A DNA stretch of 64,000 bases from Marinibaculum pumilum (GTDB lineage Bacteria > Pseudomonadota > Alphaproteobacteria > Ferrovibrionales > Ferrovibrionaceae): NCBI RefSeq assembly GCF_042646425.1, contig NZ_JBHRTR010000034.1:124001-188000 (forward strand). Direction: 5' to 3'. The notes below the pieces were generated by a model. It ran no database searches, was not told the origin of the DNA, and saw only the letters and a list, made by a program, of their open reading frames with translations. Positions within the stretch are counted from its first letter, which is position 1; every line of letters begins with the position of its first letter. The position numbers were made by a program, and so were the translations under genes. Below, one piece after another: positions 36,530 to 44,427 of this stretch.

Positions 36530-36952
36530 TCAGTTGGCGCTGGCGCCTGCGCTGCCGCCGGCACCGACCGCGGCACTACCGCCGGCGGAGCCGCTCAGGC
36601 CGCCCGCGGCGCCGGAGGCGGTGTTCAGGACCGAGGTTCCGGTGGACTGCATGGTATCCAGCCCGCTCTGGACGGTGCCGGTCGCCGCGCTGGTGGCACC
36701 GGACACGGCATCGCCGGTCGCTTTGCCGCCGGCGGAGCCTCCGGCGCCTGCCCCGGCACCCACCCCGACACTTGCTGAACCGCCGGCACCGGCACTGCCG
36801 CCGGTGGTTGTGGAACTGCTGCCGGCCGAGGCGCCGGCGTTGATTCCGACTCCGATATTGGCGCCGGCACCCGCATCGGCGGAGCCGGCGATGGCGGCCG
36901 GACTGGCGAGCAGCAGGCCGGCAAGGGCGGTGGCTGCAAGTGAGCGTCGCAT
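36530..36952 (-). CDS. Gly/Ala/Ser-rich small secreted protein with STGTSVL motif
   Basis: 140 residues: signal peptide (MRRSLAATALAGLLLASPAA), then a low-complexity chain of Gly, Ala, Ser, Thr and Val with alternating GAGAG/GVGVG-like stretches. Near residue 100 it carries LDTMQSTGTSVLNTASG, matching the neighbouring 102-residue secreted protein. AAAGGAGAGG precedes the ATG. The composition suggests an extracytoplasmic structural or matrix role, but no family is known. A probable sRNA gene with its own terminator lies upstream on the same strand. Confidence 0.68.
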   Translation of the reverse strand: MRRSLAATALAGLLLASPAAIAGSADAGAGANIGVGINAGASAGSSSTTTGGSAGAGGSASVGVGAGAGAGGSAGGKATGDAVSGATSAATGTVQSGLDTMQSTGTSVLNTASGAAGGLSGSAGGSAAVGAGGSAGASAN

Positions 36953-37122
36953 GGGTCCTCTCCTTTTTCTTGTTCGTCCCGGCGGCCCGGTGGGGGCGCA
37001 GGACGTTACGGAAACAAGAACGGAGGTGAGCGGAGGACGGTTCCCGGCAGCGCCGCGGCTGTGACGGCGGACACGACCCGACGTCCTCGCTGCGGGGCAG
37101 GCGGCACAGGTGCAGGCAAGGC

Positions 37123-37151
37123 AAAAAAAAGCCGGCCCCAAAAGGGCCGGC
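37123..37151 (-). terminator. intrinsic terminator of the sRNA
   Basis: Leftward reading gives GCCGGCCC, a 5-nt loop and GGGCCGGC, followed by eight T residues (37130-37123). It is a strong factor-independent terminator for the minus strand; there is no T-tract in the other direction. Confidence 0.88.
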
Positions 37152-37259
37152 AAGTCTAACAGGGAGGCTTCACGTCTGGGAGACGTAAAGTCGGCGTCCG
37201 AAGACACCGACAGCCCGGATGGGACCGGGCTGGGTGACGCTGCAGCGCAGCATCACCTG
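37123..37259 (-). ncRNA. probable structured small RNA with intrinsic terminator
   Basis: About 137 nt transcribed leftwards. Five helices follow each other almost without gaps. Stem 1 (37233-37257) has 10 bp including one G-U. Stem 2 (37212-37231) has 7 bp and loop UCCCAU. Stem 3 (37190-37211) has 9 bp closed by a UUCG tetraloop. Stem 4 (37172-37186) has 6 bp and loop CCC. The last is the terminator hairpin. The single-stranded linker before the terminator contains CCUCCCUG, so C-rich anti-Shine-Dalgarno sequences are exposed in two loops and one linker, as in several alphaproteobacterial regulatory sRNAs. A -10-like TATATT (37271-37266) sits 7 nt before the proposed 5' end. The -35 is weak. 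No known RNA family was recognised. Confidence 0.65.
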
Positions 37260-37445
37260 ATCGGGAATATAAGCATCGGGATTCGGCGGAAAATGCCCAA
37301 CGACGTAGATCTGATATGCGACTGACGCATGTCTCCAGACACGAAAGCGTCACGTTACGCGGGGCAGGGGTGTGCGATGCAGCAGGCTCGCCCAGGCCGC
37401 CCGCCGGCGCACAACGTCGGTTGGGCTCGCAGGGTGAAGGTAAAG

Positions 37446-37514
37446 TTAGCCATATCGGAAAGTTTTCCATCGACTGACCGGGCGCGCGCCGTATATACTT
37501 TCCGGAATGGCTAA
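37446..37514. promoter_or_regulatory. arsR-type promoter with 18-bp inverted repeat and near-leaderless start
   Basis: The 18-mers at 37446-37463 and 37497-37514 are inverted copies with 16 of 18 matches (TTAGCCA...GGAAAGT and ACTTTCC...TGGCTAA). The right copy overlaps the ATG of the ArsR gene. TCGACT (37470-37475) and TATACT (37494-37499), 18 bp apart, would start transcription at about the A of the ATG, so the mRNA may be leaderless. The arms are likely ArsR operators. Confidence 0.5.
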
Positions 37515-37842
37515 GTTTTCAATCGATCTGGACCGCGCATTCTCCGCGCTCGCCGACCCGACCAGGCGGGCGATCGTCGCTCGCCTCTGCGAGGGACCTC
37601 AGTCCGTGACCGAGCTGTCCGCGCCGTTCGACCTGGCCCTCCCGTCGCTGCTGAAGCATGTGCATGTCCTGGAGCAGAGCGGGCTCGTCCGGTCCGAGAA
37701 GATCGGCCGCGTCCGTACCTGCAAGGTGGAGCCGCAAGCCCTGCAGGCGGCCGAAGCCTGGATACGCGAGCATGTTTCGGCCTGGGAGGCGCGCCTCGAT
37801 CGTATGGAAGCCCATGTCGAACGCATGAAGACCGAGAGTTGA
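37507..37842 (+). CDS. ArsR-family regulator
   Basis: Winged-helix repressor of 111 residues. The core reads AFSALADPTRRAIVARLCEG, then SVTELSAPFDLALPSLLKHV and the wing VRSEKIGRVRTCKVEP. It lacks the CxC metal site of metal-sensing ArsR proteins. It belongs to the kind paired with SRPBCC proteins, whose gene follows 4 bp later. A long inverted repeat covers its promoter and start codon, indicating self-repression. Confidence 0.92.
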   Translation: MAKFSIDLDRAFSALADPTRRAIVARLCEGPQSVTELSAPFDLALPSLLKHVHVLEQSGLVRSEKIGRVRTCKVEPQALQAAEAWIREHVSAWEARLDRMEAHVERMKTES

Positions 37843-37846
37843 GACA

Positions 37847-38350
37847 ATGAACGATCCGATGAATACCCCCCCGTCCCCCTGGCGGGACTGGCCCCTCGAC
37901 CGTGAGATCGTCATCAGCCGGGTGATCGATGCGCCGCGCCACCTCGTCTATGCCGCGTGGACGGATCCGGAGCAGATCCAGATGTGGTTCGGGCCCGACG
38001 GCATGGCGATCGAAACCAAGGAGATCGACCTGCGCCCCGGTGGCGTCTGGCGGTTCGACATGACTGCCCCCGACGGCACGCGCTACGACAACCGGATGGT
38101 GTTTCTCCGCCTGCAGGCGCCGGGCCTCATCGAGGTCGAGCACGGTGCCGATCGGGACAGCGACCCTGGACGCTTCAGGATGCTCGTCACGTTCGACGCG
38201 CAGGGCGACGGCAAGACGGTGCTCACATTGCGGCAGATGCACCCGTCCAGGGCGCGCCGGGAAGGGGCGATCGGCTTCGGCGCGGTGGAATATGGCGGGC
38301 AGACGCTGGCGAAGCTTGCCCTTCATCTCGCGCAGCTGGCCGATCGGTGA
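37847..38350 (+). CDS. SRPBCC / AHSA1-domain protein
   Basis: 167 residues with a START-like ligand-binding fold. REIVISRVIDAPRHLVYAAW and DPEQIQMWFGPDG near the start, and the GGVWRFDM strand, are typical of the AHSA1 group. These proteins bind hydrophobic ligands and are very often encoded directly after an ArsR regulator, as here. The ligand is unknown. Confidence 0.9.
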   Translation: MNDPMNTPPSPWRDWPLDREIVISRVIDAPRHLVYAAWTDPEQIQMWFGPDGMAIETKEIDLRPGGVWRFDMTAPDGTRYDNRMVFLRLQAPGLIEVEHGADRDSDPGRFRMLVTFDAQGDGKTVLTLRQMHPSRARREGAIGFGAVEYGGQTLAKLALHLAQLADR

Positions 38351-38387
38351 ACTGCAGCGCGGCCTCTGTCCGGCTTGGCGCCCGGCC

Positions 38388-39284
38388 CTAGAATTCCGTA
38401 TCCGTCACCGCACCGATCAGGAAGTCGCGGAAGACCTGGATCTTCTTGCTGTTCCGGAGCTCCTCCGGATAGACGAAGTAGGTCTCAAAGGTCGGGCCGT
38501 CGATTTCCGGCAGGACGCGCACGATGTCCGGCCGATCGCGGGAGATGTAGTCCGGGATGCCGGCGATGCCCAGCCCGCTGGAGACCGCCTGCACCAGCCC
38601 GTAGATGTTGTTGATCCGCAGCACGGCCTCCCGCGGGCGGCCCGGCGGGCGCCCCAGATCGGCCAGCCAGTTCACCCCCGACAGGGTCTCCGGCGCATTG
38701 TCGCCGTAGATGATCAGCCGGTGCCGGTCGAGATCGTCGATGGTGCGCGGCATGCCGTGCGCGGCGACATAGTCGCGCGACGCGCAGGCATGGATATGCA
38801 CCGACATCAGCCGGCGCTGCACCAGGTCGGGCTGCTTCGGCTTGTGCAGGCGCACCGCGACATCGGCCTCGCGCATGCCCAGGTCGAGTTCCCGGTCGTC
38901 CAGCAGCACGCGCACGTTGATCTGCGGATAGGCTTCCACGAAGTTGCGGATCCGCGCCGCCAGCCAGAACGAGCCGAAGGCGACGGTCGCCGTAACCTTC
39001 AGCACCCCCTGCGGGCTGTCGCGGGCGTCCTGCAGGATCGCCTCCGCCATCGACAGCTTGCCGAACACCTCGTGCACGGTGTTGTACAGGAACTCGCCAT
39101 GCTCGGTCAGGATCAGGCCGCGCGCATGGCGGTGGAAGAGCGGCGTGTTGAGGCTCTCCTCCAGCGCGGAGATCTGCCGGCTCACGGCCGACTGGCTGAG
39201 GTTCAGAAGGGTGCCGGCGCGGGTGAAGCTGCGGGCTTCGGCGACGGTGTGGAAGATGCGGAGCTTGTCCCAGTCCAGTGGCAT
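38388..39284 (-). CDS. LysR-family regulator
   Basis: 298 residues. The helix-turn-helix is KLRIFHTVAEARSFTRAG followed by LSQSAVSRQISALEESL (about 7-50). The effector domain includes TATVAFGSFWLAARIRNF and a C-terminal ISRDRPDIVRVLPEI stretch. It lies 120 bp after trxB on the same strand and may be read from the same promoter. Its target is unknown. Confidence 0.9.
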   Translation of the reverse strand: MPLDWDKLRIFHTVAEARSFTRAGTLLNLSQSAVSRQISALEESLNTPLFHRHARGLILTEHGEFLYNTVHEVFGKLSMAEAILQDARDSPQGVLKVTATVAFGSFWLAARIRNFVEAYPQINVRVLLDDRELDLGMREADVAVRLHKPKQPDLVQRRLMSVHIHACASRDYVAAHGMPRTIDDLDRHRLIIYGDNAPETLSGVNWLADLGRPPGRPREAVLRINNIYGLVQAVSSGLGIAGIPDYISRDRPDIVRVLPEIDGPTFETYFVYPEELRNSKKIQVFRDFLIGAVTDTEF

Positions 39285-39404
39285 GGCCTCCCCGTCAGAG
39301 ATGGCAGGTCCCGGTCAGCCCCGGCAGGGGACAGCCCGGGATCGTGCAGCGGGAGCGGATCGCCGCGGCGCTGCGGCGGGACTCCAGTCCGGTGTCGGAT
39401 GCGG

Positions 39405-40382
39405 TCATTCGGCCGCGATCTGGGCGTCTTCCTCGGCAGCGACGAACTTCTCTGCCTGCAGGGCGGCCATGCAGCCTGTGCCGGCGGCGGTCACCGCCTG
39501 GCGGTAGATCTTGTCCTGCACGTCGCCGCAGGCGAATACGCCGGGAATGCTGGTGGCGGTGGAATCGGCGGCGGTGACGATATAGCCCTCGTCATCCATC
39601 TCCAGCTTGCCCTCGAACAGCCCGGTGTTCGGCTTGTGGCCGATGGCCACGAACAGGCCGTCGGTCTTCAACGCCCGTTCCGCGCCGGTCTGCGTGTTGC
39701 GCAGGCGCAGGCCGGTCACGCCGGGCGGCTGGCTGTCGCCCAGGATCTCCTCCACCACATGGTCCCAGATCACCTCCACCTTCGGGTTCCGGAACAGCCG
39801 GTCCTGCAGGATCTTCTCCGCCCGCAGCTGGTCGCGGCGGTGGATCAGGGCGACCTTGCTGGCATGGTTGGTCAGGTACAGCGCCTCTTCCACCGCGGTG
39901 TTGCCGCCGCCGACCACCGCGACCTCGCGGCCGCGGTAGAAGAAGCCGTCGCAGGTGGCGCAGGCGGAGACGCCGAAGCCCTGGAAGGTGGTCTCGCCCT
40001 CCAGCCCCAGCCATTTCGCCTGTGCACCGGTGGCGATCACCAGCGTATCGCCCAGATAGACCTCGCCCGAATCGCCGGTCGCGCGGAACGGCCGGCTCGT
40101 CAGGTCCACGTCGACGATCACGTCATGGACGATCCGCGTGCCGACATGCTTCGCCTGCGCCTCCATCTGCTCCATCAGCCAGGGACCCTGGATCACGTCG
40201 GCGAAACCGGGATAGTTCTCCACGTCGGTGGTGATGGTGAGCTGGCCGCCCGGCTGCAGTCCGTGCACCAGCAGCGGCTCCATCGCCGCGCGGGCGGCAT
40301 AGATCGCCGCCGTGAGCCCGGCAGGCCCGGAGCCCAGGATCAGCACCTTGGTCCGGTGGGTCGGCTTCTCTGTCTCGCTCAT
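39405..40382 (-). CDS. trxB: thioredoxin-disulfide reductase
   Basis: FAD/NADPH enzyme of 325 residues. It has an FAD motif LILGSGPAGLTAAIYAARA near residue 14, the redox-active disulfide CATC in VSACATCDGFFYRG (about 143-146), an NADPH motif VVGGGNTAVEEALYL, and the C-terminal GVFACGDVQDKIYRQA. It keeps thioredoxin reduced in the cytoplasm. The N-terminus MSETEKPTHRTK fits the family. Confidence 0.95.
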   Translation of the reverse strand: MSETEKPTHRTKVLILGSGPAGLTAAIYAARAAMEPLLVHGLQPGGQLTITTDVENYPGFADVIQGPWLMEQMEAQAKHVGTRIVHDVIVDVDLTSRPFRATGDSGEVYLGDTLVIATGAQAKWLGLEGETTFQGFGVSACATCDGFFYRGREVAVVGGGNTAVEEALYLTNHASKVALIHRRDQLRAEKILQDRLFRNPKVEVIWDHVVEEILGDSQPPGVTGLRLRNTQTGAERALKTDGLFVAIGHKPNTGLFEGKLEMDDEGYIVTAADSTATSIPGVFACGDVQDKIYRQAVTAAGTGCMAALQAEKFVAAEEDAQIAAE

Positions 40383-40723
40383 CTCGAACTGCTCCCGAAA
40401 TCACGGACGTGGATGCGGGCTGGCGGCCCGCCCCGCTGTCGCGCCCGCCGCTGCGCCGGGCCGGCAGTCCGGCCGTCGCGGCAGCAGAGCCATGCGAATG
40501 GTGCATGCCTCCAGCCTTCGCTACTTACAGGTGCCGTGCTGGCGGGGCAAGGAAGCGATCGGACGGGCAGGCAGCCGGCGCCCGGTTCGGTTTGATCTAG
40601 GCGCCGCATATGCGGATGCAAGTCGGGGCGGACGGGGGCAATTCCCGCGTGGAGAAGCGCTTGCTTGACCGTCTCCGGGACCCGTGATTTTATTCGTACA
40701 CAAACGATCTTGGGAGACGGTCG
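40383..40723 (+). promoter_or_regulatory. promoter region of the nicotinate-type operon, with MarR-like operator
   Basis: TTGACC (40665-40670), 17 bp, then TTTTAT (40688-40693) is a good sigma-70 promoter. TTCGTACACAAA (40693-40704) begins on the last -10 base. It fits the MarR-type pattern TTnGTnnACnAA and would block transcription when bound. An almost identical 12-mer lies before the enamidase gene. GGGAG 7 bp before the ATG is the ribosome site. The rest of this 341-bp gap (40383-40660) shows no gene. Confidence 0.6.
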
Positions 40724-41590
40724 ATGGCAAGCTACCTGTCGCCCGACACGGTCGAGGAGGGGCTCTCGGCGCTCGCCTCCGGCCGGTTCCGGCTGGTTGC
40801 CGGGGGCACGGATGTCTATCCCGCCCTGCGCGACCGCCCGCTGCAGGACGACATGATCGATCTGCACCGGATTGCGTCGCTGCGCGGCATTGCCGCCTGC
40901 GCGCAGCCCGCCGCCGGCTGGCGCATCGGTGCACTGGCCACCTGGACCGACCTTCTGAAGCAGGACCTGCCGCCGCTGTTCGACGGCCTGAAGGCTGCCG
41001 CGCGCGAGGTCGGCTCGGTCCAGATCCAGAACGCCGCCACCATCGTCGGCAATATCTGCAACGCCTCGCCGGCCGCCGACGGCGTGCCGCCGCTGCTCGC
41101 CCTGGATGCGGAGGTCGAGATCGCCGCCCTGTCGGGCAGCCGGCGCCTGCCGCTCGGCGACTTCATCCTGGGCCCGCGCCGCACAGCGCTCGCCGCCGAC
41201 GAAATGGTGACCGGCCTGTTCCTGCCCGACCCGGGAGCGGCTGCGCGATCCGCTTTCGGCAAACTGGGCGCGCGCCGCTACCTCGTGATCTCCATCGCGA
41301 TGGTTGCCGTCACCCTCGTCCCCGATGCCGGCGGCCGGATCGGCGAGGCCCGCGTGGCGGTCGGTTCCTGTTCGCCCGTCGCGCGCCGCCTGCCGGCGCT
41401 GGAGGCGGCGCTGCGCGGCCAGCCGGCGCGGGCCTCTGAGCTGGCGGCGATGGTGGAGGCCACGCATCTGGCGCCGCTCGACCCGATCGGCGATGTCCGC
41501 GGCACGGCCGACTATCGCCGGCACGCTGCGCTGGAGCTGGTGCGGCGCGCCCTGGCCGAATGCGCGACCCTGTTGGAGATGCCGGCATGA
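40724..41590 (+). CDS. molybdenum hydroxylase FAD subunit (CoxM / XdhB type)
   Basis: Medium subunit of a xanthine-dehydrogenase-family enzyme, 288 residues. The FAD-binding motifs are LVAGGTDVYPALRDR (about 24-38) and QIQNAATIVGNICNASPAAD (about 101-120). The C-terminal CO-dehydrogenase-type domain follows. It passes electrons from the iron-sulfur centres of the partner to the external acceptor. It is the first gene of the operon; its stop overlaps the start of the fused large subunit (ATGA). Confidence 0.9.
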   Translation: MASYLSPDTVEEGLSALASGRFRLVAGGTDVYPALRDRPLQDDMIDLHRIASLRGIAACAQPAAGWRIGALATWTDLLKQDLPPLFDGLKAAAREVGSVQIQNAATIVGNICNASPAADGVPPLLALDAEVEIAALSGSRRLPLGDFILGPRRTALAADEMVTGLFLPDPGAAARSAFGKLGARRYLVISIAMVAVTLVPDAGGRIGEARVAVGSCSPVARRLPALEAALRGQPARASELAAMVEATHLAPLDPIGDVRGTADYRRHAALELVRRALAECATLLEMPA

Positions 41591-44415
41591 CCGCTCCGCC
41601 CGCCGACCTTGCCGCTGCCGTCGACAACCGGCCGGGCCCCGCAGGCGCGGGAGGATCGATCACCTTCGACCTGAACGGGCAGCCCGTCACCGTGGCGGCG
41701 CCACCGGCGGAGCGGCTGTCGCAGGCCCTGCGTGAGCGGCTGGGCGCGCGCGACGTGAAAGTCGGCTGCAATGCCGGCGATTGCGGTGCCTGCACGGTCC
41801 TGGTGGATGGCGCCGCGGTCTGCGCCTGCATGATGCCGGTCAACCAGGCCGCCGGCCGCCGGGTGGAGACCCTCTCCGGACTGGCGCGGCACGACGCGCA
41901 GGCGCAGGCGCTCGCCGACGCCTTCCTGCAGCATGGCGCCGCGCAATGCGGGATCTGCACACCCGGGATGATGGTCGCCGCCACCGCGTTGCTGCGCGCC
42001 TGTCCGGCGCCGGATGCCGGCGCAGTGCAGGAGGCGCTGGGCGGCGTGCTCTGCCGCTGCACTGGCTATCGCAAGATCATCGACGCGGTCGTCGCCGCCG
42101 GCGCCGGCCTGGCGGAGGCCGAGGCCGCCCCGCAGGCCGGACCGGCGGTCGGCCGCAAGCTGGTGCGGGTCGACGGCGCCGAGCGGGTGGCCGGCACGGC
42201 GGGCTTCGGCGACGATGTCGCGCCGCCGGATGCGCTGGCCCTGCGGGTCCTGCGCTCCCCCCATGACCATGCCGCCTTCCGTTTCGGCGACCTGGAGGGC
42301 TGGGCCGCGGCGCAGCCCGGGGTCGCGCTGGTGCTGACCGTGGCGGACATCCCGGGCCGCAACGCCTTCGGCGTGATCCAGGGCTTCGAGGACCAGCCGG
42401 TGTTCGCCGACGGTGTCGCGCGCTTCCGCGGCGAGGCGGTCGCCGCAGTGGTCGGCGACCCGGCGGCGATCGCTGCGCTGGACCTGGACAGCCTGCCGGT
42501 CGCCTGGGAGGAGCTGCCGGCGCTTCGCGACCCGGCCGAGGCGGTCGCCGACGGCGCCGCGCCGGTGCAGGCCGGTAAGCCCGACAACATCCTGTGCCGC
42601 GGCTTCGTGCAGCGCGGCGATGCCGATGCGGCGCTGGCGCGGGCCGCCGTCACGGTCGAGGGCCGCTTCGAGACCGGCTTCATCGAGCATGCCTATATCG
42701 AGCCGGAGGCCGGCTTCGCCCGCCGGGTGGGCGACCGGCTGGAACTGCATGTCTGCACCCAGGCGCCCTACATGAACCGCGACAGCGTCGCCGCGGTGAT
42801 GGGCCTGCCCGGCGATGCGGTGCGCATCGTGCCGACCGCGGTGGGCGGCGGCTTCGGCTCCAAGCTCGACCTGTCGCTGCACCCCTATCTGGCATTGGCC
42901 GCCTGGAAGCTGGGCCGGCCGGTGCGCGGCACCTACAGCCGCATCGAATCGATGCAGTCGACCACCAAGCGCCACCCCGCGCGCATCGACCTGCGGATCG
43001 GCGCCGATGCCGATGGCCGGCTCTGCGGCCTGGCCTTCGACGGCGACTTCAACACCGGCGCCTATGCCTCCTGGGGCCCGACGGTGGCGAACCGGGTGCC
43101 GGTCCATGCCTCCGGCCCCTACCGGGTCGATGATTATCGGGCACGCACCCGCGCGATCCATACCCACCGCATGCCGTCCGGCGCCTTCCGTGGCTTCGGC
43201 GTGCCGCAATCGGCGATCGCGCAGGAAAGCCTGTTCGACGAACTGGCCGACCGGCTGGGCATCGACCGGCTGGAATTCCGCCTGCGCAACGCCCTGCGCG
43301 ACGGCGAGCCCACCGTCTGCGGCCAGGTGTTCGACAGCGGGGTCGGCATCGCCGACTGCCTGGAGGCGCTGCGTCCCGGCTGGGCCGCGGCGCGTGAGGC
43401 TTGTGCCGAATTCAACGCGGAAGCGGAACGCAGCGGCAGCCCGCTGCGGCGCGGCGTCGGCCTGGCCAGCGGCTGGTACGGCTGCGGCAATACCTCGCTG
43501 CCGAACCCGTCGACCATCAAGGCCGGCATCCGCGCGGACGGCCGCATCGTGCTGCACCAGGGTGCGGTGGATATCGGCCAGGGGTCGAACACGGTGATCT
43601 CGCAGATCTTCGCCGATGCGCTGGGCGTGCCGGTGGAAATGGTCACCCGGGTCGGCGGCGATACTGACGCGACGCCGGACGCCGGCAAGACCTCGGCCTC
43701 GCGACAGACCTTCGTTTCCGGCAATGCGGCGAAGCGGGCGGGCGAGGCGCTGCGCGCCCTGCTGCTGCGCCACGGCAATGTGGCGGAGGATGCCGGCATC
43801 GCGCTGACGGACGGCCGGCTGGCGCTGGTCGACGGCGGCACGCGGCGGGCGCTCGACCTGGCCGGCCTGCCGGTCGATGCCGACGGCTATGTCTTTGCCG
43901 CCGAAGGCGTCTACGACCCGCCGACGGTGGCGCTGGACGGCAACGGGCAGGGCAGCCCCTATGCCCAGTTCGGCTATGCCGCCCACATGGTGCAGGCGGA
44001 GGTCGACCTGGGCCTCGGCACGGTGCGCCTGCTCCGGATCGAGGCGGCGCACGATGTCGGCCGGGCGGTCAACCCGGTGCTGGTGGAGGGGCAGGTGCAG
44101 GGTGGCGTCGCGCAGGGCATCGGCCTGGCGCTGATGGAGGAATACCTGCCGGGCCGCACCGAGAACCTGCACGACTACCTGATCCCGACGATCGGCGACG
44201 TGCCGCCGATCCTCACCCACATCGTCGAGGTGCCGGACCCGAACGGGCCCTATGGCGCCAAGGGTCTGGGCGAGCATGCGCTGATTCCCACGGCGCCGGC
44301 GGTGCTGAACGCGATCCGCGATGCCGCCGGGATCTCGATCCGCCGCCTGCCGGCGACCCCGGACCGGGTGCTGGCCGCGCTGCAGGCGCTGGCGGCCGGC
44401 GCGACGCAGGGCTGA
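41587..44415 (+). CDS. fused [2Fe-2S] / molybdopterin hydroxylase, predicted nicotinate-type
   Basis: 942 residues joining two usual subunits. The first 170 residues bind two [2Fe-2S] clusters: CNAGDCGACTVLVDGAAVCA, then QCGICTPGMM and CRCTGYRKI. The rest is the molybdenum-cofactor subunit, with VGGGFGSKLDLSLHP, FRGFGVPQSAIAQES, and the catalytic Glu in YGAKGLGEHALIPTAPAV near the C-terminus. The family hydroxylates N-heteroaromatic rings with water. The next gene is a 6-hydroxynicotinate-reductase-like protein and an enamidase lies nearby, so nicotinate to 6-hydroxynicotinate is the predicted reaction. Xanthine or another azaarene remains possible. Confidence 0.85.
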   Translation: MTAPPADLAAAVDNRPGPAGAGGSITFDLNGQPVTVAAPPAERLSQALRERLGARDVKVGCNAGDCGACTVLVDGAAVCACMMPVNQAAGRRVETLSGLARHDAQAQALADAFLQHGAAQCGICTPGMMVAATALLRACPAPDAGAVQEALGGVLCRCTGYRKIIDAVVAAGAGLAEAEAAPQAGPAVGRKLVRVDGAERVAGTAGFGDDVAPPDALALRVLRSPHDHAAFRFGDLEGWAAAQPGVALVLTVADIPGRNAFGVIQGFEDQPVFADGVARFRGEAVAAVVGDPAAIAALDLDSLPVAWEELPALRDPAEAVADGAAPVQAGKPDNILCRGFVQRGDADAALARAAVTVEGRFETGFIEHAYIEPEAGFARRVGDRLELHVCTQAPYMNRDSVAAVMGLPGDAVRIVPTAVGGGFGSKLDLSLHPYLALAAWKLGRPVRGTYSRIESMQSTTKRHPARIDLRIGADADGRLCGLAFDGDFNTGAYASWGPTVANRVPVHASGPYRVDDYRARTRAIHTHRMPSGAFRGFGVPQSAIAQESLFDELADRLGIDRLEFRLRNALRDGEPTVCGQVFDSGVGIADCLEALRPGWAAAREACAEFNAEAERSGSPLRRGVGLASGWYGCGNTSLPNPSTIKAGIRADGRIVLHQGAVDIGQGSNTVISQIFADALGVPVEMVTRVGGDTDATPDAGKTSASRQTFVSGNAAKRAGEALRALLLRHGNVAEDAGIALTDGRLALVDGGTRRALDLAGLPVDADGYVFAAEGVYDPPTVALDGNGQGSPYAQFGYAAHMVQAEVDLGLGTVRLLRIEAAHDVGRAVNPVLVEGQVQGGVAQGIGLALMEEYLPGRTENLHDYLIPTIGDVPPILTHIVEVPDPNGPYGAKGLGEHALIPTAPAVLNAIRDAAGISIRRLPATPDRVLAALQALAAGATQG

Positions 44416-44427
44416 GGAGGGCCCGCC

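Noticed and set aside
37156..37470. Minus-strand 104-codon open frame over the sRNA region
   Set aside because: It runs through four consecutive RNA hairpins, has no ribosome site and resembles no protein; the structured RNA explains the sequence better.
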